Assembly (NCBI GenBank): GCA_030156535.1
Contig: JASGMJ010000017.1
Location: forward strand, 1 to 64,000
Length of the DNA stretch: 64,000 nucleotides
Reading direction: 5' to 3'
Source of the DNA: Candidatus Sumerlaeota bacterium
GTDB lineage: Bacteria > Sumerlaeota > Sumerlaeia > SLMS01 > JAHLLQ01
Made by a program: the position numbers and the translations under genes. This document shows positions 58,169 through 64,000 of the stretch, in pieces. Positions within the stretch are counted from its first letter, which is position 1. The number at the start of each line of letters is the position of its first letter. The notes beneath the pieces are model-generated. The model made no database searches and was not told where the DNA came from. It saw only the letters and a program-made list of their open reading frames with translations.

Positions 58169-59173
58169 ATGAAAACCGGAACATCCTACTTCGCCGTGAG
58201 AATCCCGCGGCACGTTGCAGCAGACATGGACCTCCTCGTCCGCGACGGCTTTTCCTATGTCTGCCACACGTTCAGCGAGAACGACATGGCCTTCTATCAC
58301 CCGACGATGAAGGAAATCCTGCGGATCACGCGCGACAAGGGCCTTGAAACCTACCTGGACCCATGGGGAGTCGGCAAAGTCTTCGGGGGCGAAGCCTTCT
58401 CCAACTTCGTGGGCAGCAACCTGGATGCGCTTCAGATTCTGAGCGACGGCAAGCCGGCGGGGCTGGCCTGCCCGATGCACCCGAAGTTCCGCGCCTTCAT
58501 GAAGCAGTGGATTGAGTCGGCCGCCGAATTGCAGCCCGATGTCCTGTTCTGGGATGAACCGCACTTCAGCGTCGGCACGTGGGTGGGCGACCGGAAGGGG
58601 CAGTGGGGCTGCCGCTGCGACATTTGCAAAGCCCACTTTCACGAGCGCTTTGGTTTCGACATGCCCAACGAACGCACTCCGGAAGTCCATGCCTACCTGG
58701 AGTGGGCCATTCACGATTTCCTGTCGTATGTGATTGCGGAGGGCGCCAAGTGCGGGATGCGCAACGCCTTGTGCCTGCTCCCCCACGAGGACGGCACACA
58801 CGGAGCCGTGGACAACTGGAGCAATTTTGGCGCGATCAAGGGGTTGGATATCATCGGCACCGATCCGTACTTTGATCTGTTCGGCACCGGGCTTGATCAG
58901 GTCGAACAATACTCCAAGCGCGTCCAGCAGGCTGCGGACGAACATGGGATCGAGAGCGAAGTCTGGTTTCAGGGTTTCAAGATCGCCAGCGGGCGCGAAC
59001 CGTTGCAGGCGCAGGCCGTTGACATCGCGGCCGCGGCTGGTATCTCGCGCCTGGCTGTCTGGGGGTTCGAGGCCTGCGACCATCTCGGATGGATTCGCCC
59101 CGACAATCCCCAACTTCTTTGGCGGACTTTCCTGGATAAGTTTGCCGAGCTACAGAGTGCCGCTGCCCGATAG
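58169..59173 (+). CDS. Hypothetical TIM-barrel-like protein
   Basis: The 334-residue protein has no signal peptide and begins MKTGTSYFAVRIPRHVAADM. It shows barrel-like alternation: GFSYVCHTF, GLETYLDPWGVG, DVLFWDEPHFSV (possible catalytic Asp-Glu near 142), a CxCxxC-like CRCDIC near 159-164, GLDIIGTDPY near 225 and EVWFQGF. These features occur in putative glycoside hydrolases and sugar-modifying enzymes, but no family is certain. It follows the glucosaminidase gene by 160 bases. Confidence 0.65.
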   Translation: MKTGTSYFAVRIPRHVAADMDLLVRDGFSYVCHTFSENDMAFYHPTMKEILRITRDKGLETYLDPWGVGKVFGGEAFSNFVGSNLDALQILSDGKPAGLACPMHPKFRAFMKQWIESAAELQPDVLFWDEPHFSVGTWVGDRKGQWGCRCDICKAHFHERFGFDMPNERTPEVHAYLEWAIHDFLSYVIAEGAKCGMRNALCLLPHEDGTHGAVDNWSNFGAIKGLDIIGTDPYFDLFGTGLDQVEQYSKRVQQAADEHGIESEVWFQGFKIASGREPLQAQAVDIAAAAGISRLAVWGFEACDHLGWIRPDNPQLLWRTFLDKFAELQSAAAR

Positions 59174-59240
59174 GCTCGGTTGAAGTGGTGGGGGGAACAC
59201 GGTGTTGGCACCGTGTCCCCCTGTTTTTCCAACCGGCGTC

Positions 59241-59969
59241 TCAGAATACCATCACCGGCTCTGTGTCGATCGGGAACCAGTCGATCCTGCGTTTGCGCGA
59301 GATCGGTGGGAGCGACACCGTCACTGCATACCTCACTCCCACTTCCGCCCCACGCATTGCCGCCAGGCCCTTGTAGTGCTGGAGGTAGGCGTAGGAAATT
59401 TCGCCGCGCAGAAGTTGACTCTTTTCGCAGGCCGCAACCCACGTGTCGAAACTGTCGGACACATCCATCCAGAGGTCAGGATGGTAGTCCTCCATGTCTT
59501 CCCAGTTTTCGCAGAAGTACATACCGCGTATCAGGTGGGCCGGCAGTTCGCGTTCGATTCCGGGGAGGGCGGCGAGGAACCCGCCTTCCATCACGATCTC
59601 GTAGGTATTGCGGTGATCGCGGTGAAAGGAACCGCGCCAGTGAGTCAAAACGATGTCCGGTTTTTTCAGGCGAATGAGATCGCACATTTGATGAATTGTT
59701 TCCTGGTTGACGTGCAATTCGCCGTCGGGGTGATCCATCACGATGCACTCATTCGCGCCAATGGTCTCGCAGAAGGCGTTGGCCTCAACGACGCGCTGCT
59801 TGCGGTACTCGCGGTGGTCCATGGCGGGATTGCCCTTCTCGCCACCCGTCATGTGGACCAAGGTGACGTGGTGACCGGCCTTTGCATACTTTGCGGCAAT
59901 CAAGCCCCCGGTGTTCTCGACGTCGCCGATGTGGCCGCCAACGATCATAAGGCGTTTCTTGTTCGTCAT
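59241..59969 (-). CDS. PIG-L family deacetylase
   Basis: The 242-residue LmbE-like protein would remove acetyl groups from N-acetylglucosamine-type substrates with zinc. The first metal motif AHPDD reads GGHIGDVEN, keeping His and the second Asp but losing the first Asp, the usual general base. The second motif is intact as GSFHRDHRN. VHMTGGEKGNP and HPDGEL also fit the family. It starts one base after the stop of the GNAT gene, in the same operon. A subset of PIG-L proteins with HxGD exists, so activity may be retained or shifted. Confidence 0.85.
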   Translation of the reverse strand: MTNKKRLMIVGGHIGDVENTGGLIAAKYAKAGHHVTLVHMTGGEKGNPAMDHREYRKQRVVEANAFCETIGANECIVMDHPDGELHVNQETIHQMCDLIRLKKPDIVLTHWRGSFHRDHRNTYEIVMEGGFLAALPGIERELPAHLIRGMYFCENWEDMEDYHPDLWMDVSDSFDTWVAACEKSQLLRGEISYAYLQHYKGLAAMRGAEVGVRYAVTVSLPPISRKRRIDWFPIDTEPVMVF

Positions 59970-59970
59970 G

Positions 59971-60909
59971 CTAGAAGTCCTTCCTTACGACGTGAAATGT
60001 CCGCGTGGAGTTCAGGCCGAGGCGGCCGTAGAAACGCGCCGCGCCGGGATCAGCCCAGTTGAACCACACTTCCCGGGCGCCGGTTTTCTTCAGGCGCCGG
60101 CACGATTCGAGAAACAGTAGTGCCCCAACGCCCTTGCCGCGCATGGACGCGGCGACGCCGAACGGCCCGAAGTGTCCATCGTCCTCCCACTGACAATAGC
60201 CCACGACTTCGCCTTCGTTCCAGGCGATCAGCACGCGGGAAAAATCGCCAGCCTTCACCTTGTTGCGCGCCGCGGTGTTCCAGTCGCCCGGAAAGGAGGT
60301 GCGGAGGAACGTGAAGAAATTCATCACGGAGGCGGGACTCAGCGTTTCGATGGTGATGCCTTCGCCCGCGCCGCCACGCCGCGCCACTTGCTCGTGGTAT
60401 TCGGGATCGTAGTCGAGCAGGGTGGTGGTCATCGAGACAGCCTGACGGTCCGTGACGAAACCGCACTTTTCAAACAGGCCCTTTGCGTCTGCGTAGACAT
60501 CCATGTCGATGCCGGGAAAAAGATACCCGGGTGCGGAGCCCGAGTTGCCGCACACCCAGACCTTTTCGACTCCGTTCTCGCGCAGCCAGGCGAGCGCCTT
60601 CTCCAGCAGCTCCGTTCCGATGCCCTTGCGGCGATGCTCCGGCGCCACAAACACGACAGGAATCCATCCGAGACTGCTCTCCGTGCCGAGCCGATCGTTG
60701 GGCAGTTCCCGGCGGATGGCACGGACGAATCCGGCGATCTGCCCGCCGCTCTCCTCCACCCACGCTCCCTTGCCGTGCTCGGTGTCGAAGTCAGCGTCGG
60801 CAAACAACCAGGCAGCGAAACGTGCCTCGGTGGTGAGGTCGCGTGTCAGACAGCGATTCCAAAGGGCAACAACGGCCTGGCAGTCGCTTCCCCTGATTTC
60901 ACGAATCAT
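59971..60909 (-). CDS. Tandem GNAT acetyltransferase
   Basis: The 312-residue protein has two GNAT domains. The first (about 1-165) has VVFVAPEHRRKGIGTELLEKAL, the acetyl-CoA loop R/QxxGxG/A. The second (about 170-312) has FGVAASMRGKGVGALLFLESCRRLK. WFNWADPGAARFYGRLGL near the end is typical of the family. Its start overlaps the preceding lipoprotein gene by 11 bases. It could acetylate an amino sugar; the substrate is unknown. Start ATG 60909 is preceded by GGAGGA. Confidence 0.85.
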   Translation of the reverse strand: MIREIRGSDCQAVVALWNRCLTRDLTTEARFAAWLFADADFDTEHGKGAWVEESGGQIAGFVRAIRRELPNDRLGTESSLGWIPVVFVAPEHRRKGIGTELLEKALAWLRENGVEKVWVCGNSGSAPGYLFPGIDMDVYADAKGLFEKCGFVTDRQAVSMTTTLLDYDPEYHEQVARRGGAGEGITIETLSPASVMNFFTFLRTSFPGDWNTAARNKVKAGDFSRVLIAWNEGEVVGYCQWEDDGHFGPFGVAASMRGKGVGALLFLESCRRLKKTGAREVWFNWADPGAARFYGRLGLNSTRTFHVVRKDF

Positions 60910-61933
60910 TGCGTTCCTCCGAAGCCACTTCACGGACGATGCCGCGGATGGCCTGATTGATTTCCGGGTACTCCCCGTAGTAGATGATGTCGTCCTCCTG
61001 GACGGCAAAGCCGCCGGGCTCGTTGCTCAAAACGTAGTGCGTGCCCGCAATCGTGACACCTGTTTCCGTGGAGCTTCCTTCGCTGGCCACGACAACACGT
61101 TTCTGGTCGCGCCATGTTCTCAGTGTCTCGCGCACTGCCTGGGTGTCGCCTGTGACGTAGAGCCAGAAGAGGAGGCCGCTGTCGGTGTAGGAAGTGCCCA
61201 GCAGCACCTGCTTGGCATAGAACCCGGTATCGGCTTTCATGGCCGGAGTCAGGTCTTTCCAGGATCCTCCCGGAGGCGGCTTGGCCAGAACGCTGCGCGT
61301 CCAGTCAGAACTCTGGCCGATCTCGCCCTTCACAAAGGGATCGAGCCAGAAGTAGCGCTGGATCGCATAGGGCGAACGCCGGCCAAATGTCTCGTAGGAG
61401 AGCTGAATGTAGTCGATGATCATCTTGGCCTGGATCTCGGGCCTGTCGCGGCAATACGTGTAGATCTCAGTGTCGGACCATTGCGGCTCGACCCCATATG
61501 GTTTGCCGTAGACGTGGCGCACATTGCTGATCGTCATTTGCCACGGGCCGATCGTGGTTTGGCCGATCATGTCGGCCGTCTCCTCCGCGCTTGTCTTTCC
61601 CCAGAGCGCATCGGGGCGGTTGAAGAGCGCCAGCCCCTCTTGAAGGGAGTGAGCCCACAGGTCTTCCAGTCCGACGAGTTGTCCTTCGCCAGCGGCGTGC
61701 TTTTCACTGAGAGCCTTGTACGCGACGGCAAGAACGGTCTGGCCGCCCTCGCCATACTTTTCCGTTCCAATGAACTCGCTGATCCGGGCGTAACGCGTTG
61801 CGAGATCAATGGAGTCGGGAACGGCCTGCTGTGAAACGGGCAACTCCTGAGCGACGGACTTGCCGGTCGGTGCACACGAGCACAATCCCGCCACCGCGAG
61901 CGCTGCCATAAGAGTGATACGACCTGAATGCAT
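60899..61933 (-). CDS. Lipoprotein of unknown function in the AmpG-like operon
   Basis: The 344-residue product begins MHSGRITLMAALAVAGLCSCAP, a likely lipoprotein signal. Residues 60-220 contain TTIGPWQMTISNVRHVYGKPYGV, which resembles lysozyme-like or transglycosylase folds (IGPxQ), and FGRRSPYAIQRYFWLDPFV. The C-terminal ends GGFAVQEDDIIYYGEYPEI. I do not know a family for it. It overlaps the GNAT gene by 11 bases and follows the transporter by 29 bases, so it probably acts with them in the envelope. Confidence 0.72.
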   Translation of the reverse strand: MHSGRITLMAALAVAGLCSCAPTGKSVAQELPVSQQAVPDSIDLATRYARISEFIGTEKYGEGGQTVLAVAYKALSEKHAAGEGQLVGLEDLWAHSLQEGLALFNRPDALWGKTSAEETADMIGQTTIGPWQMTISNVRHVYGKPYGVEPQWSDTEIYTYCRDRPEIQAKMIIDYIQLSYETFGRRSPYAIQRYFWLDPFVKGEIGQSSDWTRSVLAKPPPGGSWKDLTPAMKADTGFYAKQVLLGTSYTDSGLLFWLYVTGDTQAVRETLRTWRDQKRVVVASEGSSTETGVTIAGTHYVLSNEPGGFAVQEDDIIYYGEYPEINQAIRGIVREVASEERNDS

Positions 61934-61962
61934 GTCTCCTCCTTGTTGGGTTGTTTGTCTGC

Positions 61963-64000
61963 TCACTTGCCACCGAACGTCATGTCCAACTTCAGAAACG
62001 GAATGAGCACGGTTCCCGGGATGGTGAAGACCATCACCAGAATGAAGAACGTGTTGTATCCCACGAGTTCCTGCAAGTACCCCGCCCACATCCCCGGAAT
62101 CATGTTCCCGAGCGCCATCGCTCCCGTGCAGAGGGCGTAGTGCGCTGTCTTGTAGGGCCCCTGCGCCGCGATCATCATGATCACCAGGTACGCCGCGAAT
62201 CCAAAGCCGTGACCGAAACTTTCGATGCCGACGGCCAGGTGCACCGGCACCGCCGCCGTGGGCAGTGTCATGCTCATCCACAGGTAAAGCAGGTTGGGCA
62301 GATGCATGAAGGCGACCATCGGCCAAACGGCTTTCCTGAGGCCGAAGCGTGCGATCAACATGCCGCCCAGCAGGCTGCCCGCCGTCAGAAGCCCGAGATA
62401 CGTCGTCGAGTTAATCAGGGCCACATCGCCGAGCGACAGACCCAGTCCTCCTCCATCGCGCGATTGCAGGAAGAAGATGTTCTTGATCTGGGAAAGCTGC
62501 GATTCCCCCAGGCGGTAGGTCAGAAGAAAGCCCAGCGTAACGGCGATGCCGGGCTTGGCGAAGAACGTGGCAAACACCTCGGCAAAGCCGATCCCGCTCG
62601 CTTCCGATGCACGCCACGCCGCCGCCCGCACGGGACGCCACAAGACAGGAATCCGGACCACCGCCGCCGCCAACGCAAGCAGCAGCAGAATGCGCACGAC
62701 GGAGAACAGCGAGTCGAAGCCTTTGACCGCCAGCCGCGAGGGCGTCTCGCGGGCCTGCTCGACAACGGCGTCGAACTCCGCCCGCGTTTCGGGCAGAACT
62801 CCGCCGAGACTCGCTTCCACCGATCCAACGATCGCCAGGGCCTTGGCGGAGCCATCGCCGTCAAAACGCGCGAAAGCCGGTTGCATCGCCTCGGACAGAA
62901 TCGCGTGGAACTCCTCGCGGCTCTGCGGCGCCACCCCCGCATTCAGTTCCGTTGTCAAAAGCAGAAGATGGCGAAGCTGCGGATTTCCATACAGGGACGC
63001 ATCCGCCTGGATGGCTTCGAGCTTTGCCGCCAATTCCGCCAGCATTGCCTCGTCGCCACTGGTCTCGCCTGCTGCAAGGATGTGGCGCACCTTGCTGATC
63101 GCAGCCAGCCCCGCCGCGCCCCGCTCCGGAGCTGCTGTCCGCACCGCCTCGATTTCCGACCAGGCGGCCGTGATGCTCTCGTCCCCCGCGCCCTCGCTGA
63201 GATTCAGGAGTTCGCTCAGATCCTGAAGCGCCGGCGAGGCAACTTCGCCAATCACCGCCGAGCGCACGTCGTCGCGCAACAAGCCAATACCGGCGCCCGC
63301 GAACCACACCACAACGAGCGGCGTTGCCACCGTCAGTCCAAGCCACGCCGCCGCCGTCAGAAACCTGGGGCGGTTGCCATGTTCATCGCCGCTGGTGTCG
63401 AGCGCGGGAAACGGCAGCACAAAACGATGCCACACCGCAATGCACAGGAAGATCAAGCCGGAGAGCAGAACAACGGTGCTCCAGGAAAGAGGGATGTTTC
63501 CCGCCTGGGCCAGTATCGTTTCCGATTCCGCCTCGCGAAGCCGCGGATCAATCTCCAGCGGCACCTCCACGCCCCGCTGCCAATTGTTCGCGGTAAACTC
63601 CAGGCGCGTGAACTCCTTCGGAATCGTAATACCCGCGGACTCCCCCGCCGACTTCAATGTCACCACCCGCGGATCGCCCGCCGGAGGCGCGGCACTCAGC
63701 CGCACCGTCATGTAAGCCGGCTCGCCCGCCACCGCCTTCAAAACGGAAGGCATGATCTGGATCTCTTCACCCGACGCCGCCGGCCACGTCTCCATTTCCA
63801 GCAGCGCACCCGTTTCCTCCCGCGCCAGGCTCACCTGAACGGAGGACTGCACCGTTGGCAGCCCCGTTTCCGACTGCACCGCGCCTGCCATCCAAATCAG
63901 CGCGCCGTTCGCAAAGATCATGGCCAGCTGAAAACACGTGCTGCGGATGCCAACGAAAAACGCCTGCCTGCGCTCCGAAAGGCCAAGCATGTAGAACCCG
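61963..64000 (-). CDS. AmpG-like MFS transporter with periplasmic insertions (partial at window end)
   Basis: The gene continues beyond base 64000: the last bases read GFYMLGLSERRQAFFVGIR, a mid-protein AmpG/PAT segment, and no start is expected there. The visible part is over 675 residues, with helices near LAMIFANGALIWMAG, VLLSGLIFLCIAVW, VRILLLLALAAAVV, VTLGFLLTYRLGESQL and five more. AmpG imports anhydromuropeptides. Two unusual insertions are present: a beta-rich segment with FTANNWQRGVEVPLEI (about residues 40-160 of the visible part) that resembles Calx-beta modules, and a helical Ala/Glu-rich block (about 240-420). It probably heads the operon with the lipoprotein, GNAT and PIG-L genes. 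Confidence 0.82.
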   Translation of the reverse strand, partial: GFYMLGLSERRQAFFVGIRSTCFQLAMIFANGALIWMAGAVQSETGLPTVQSSVQVSLAREETGALLEMETWPAASGEEIQIMPSVLKAVAGEPAYMTVRLSAAPPAGDPRVVTLKSAGESAGITIPKEFTRLEFTANNWQRGVEVPLEIDPRLREAESETILAQAGNIPLSWSTVVLLSGLIFLCIAVWHRFVLPFPALDTSGDEHGNRPRFLTAAAWLGLTVATPLVVVWFAGAGIGLLRDDVRSAVIGEVASPALQDLSELLNLSEGAGDESITAAWSEIEAVRTAAPERGAAGLAAISKVRHILAAGETSGDEAMLAELAAKLEAIQADASLYGNPQLRHLLLLTTELNAGVAPQSREEFHAILSEAMQPAFARFDGDGSAKALAIVGSVEASLGGVLPETRAEFDAVVEQARETPSRLAVKGFDSLFSVVRILLLLALAAAVVRIPVLWRPVRAAAWRASEASGIGFAEVFATFFAKPGIAVTLGFLLTYRLGESQLSQIKNIFFLQSRDGGGLGLSLGDVALINSTTYLGLLTAGSLLGGMLIARFGLRKAVWPMVAFMHLPNLLYLWMSMTLPTAAVPVHLAVGIESFGHGFGFAAYLVIMMIAAQGPYKTAHYALCTGAMALGNMIPGMWAGYLQELVGYNTFFILVMVFTIPGTVLIPFLKLDMTFGGK

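Overview
The window is high-GC bacterial chromosome (mostly about 60-68% by eye) from a Gram-negative organism. Evidence for this includes a secretin, lipoprotein signal peptides, periplasmic MsrBA and a truncated AmpG-like importer. No taxonomic marker settles the phylum. The mix of DUF1501 and DUF1549/DUF1553 proteins, a B12-dependent ribonucleotide reductase, a long insertion-rich SecA and heavily decorated secreted proteins points to an uncultured PVC-adjacent lineage (Planctomycetota, Hydrogenedentota or Sumerlaeota type). That assignment is inference.

Layout, 1-31 kb: a zinc-type alcohol dehydrogenase of lower GC; a three-gene sugar ABC importer (binding lipoprotein plus two permeases, no ATPase); an Rrf2 regulator; a DNA alkyltransferase; SecA; a DUF900 hydrolase; LipB after a PurE/YrdC fusion; a YihY membrane protein with a membrane-anchored partner; a dual-specificity phosphatase; ribosomal protein L33 overlapping a TroA-like lipoprotein; ornithine aminotransferase; the DUF1501/DUF1553 pair; an ABC-F protein; a secretin with an accessory STN-like protein; a glycosyltransferase; and a pseudo-receiver protein.

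Layout, 31-45 kb: a CpcT/CpeT-like lipoprotein; nrdJ interrupted in frame by a 226-residue mini-intein; a small HTH protein; a polytopic membrane protein; an MsrB-MsrA fusion; a metallophosphoesterase; a PilZ protein; an AguB-type amidase; and a large secreted clan GH-A glycosidase.

Layout, 45.8-53.9 kb: a compact Mu-like head-gene cassette (DUF935 portal, protease, decoration protein, capsid, gp36-like adaptor and two large unknown proteins). It has no terminase, tape measure, integrase, lysis or regulatory gene and ends just before tRNA-Ser(CGA). Host-type dispersed repeats lie inside it and its first ribosome-binding site can be sequestered in a 10-bp stem, which looks more like a domesticated particle locus than a fresh prophage.

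Layout, 54-64 kb: a ROK repressor divergent from a secreted glucosaminidase with four Ig-like repeats, then a TIM-barrel-like protein, and on the opposite strand an operon of an AmpG-like transporter (cut by the window edge), a lipoprotein, a double-GNAT protein and a PIG-L deacetylase. Together these suggest uptake and processing of amino-sugar or muropeptide material.

The most unusual single items are a SecA carrying an insertion that resembles the C-terminal domain of acyl-CoA synthetases, the PurE-YrdC fusion with both active sites altered, the orphan capsid cassette with its RNA leader, and the L33/TroA-like overlap.
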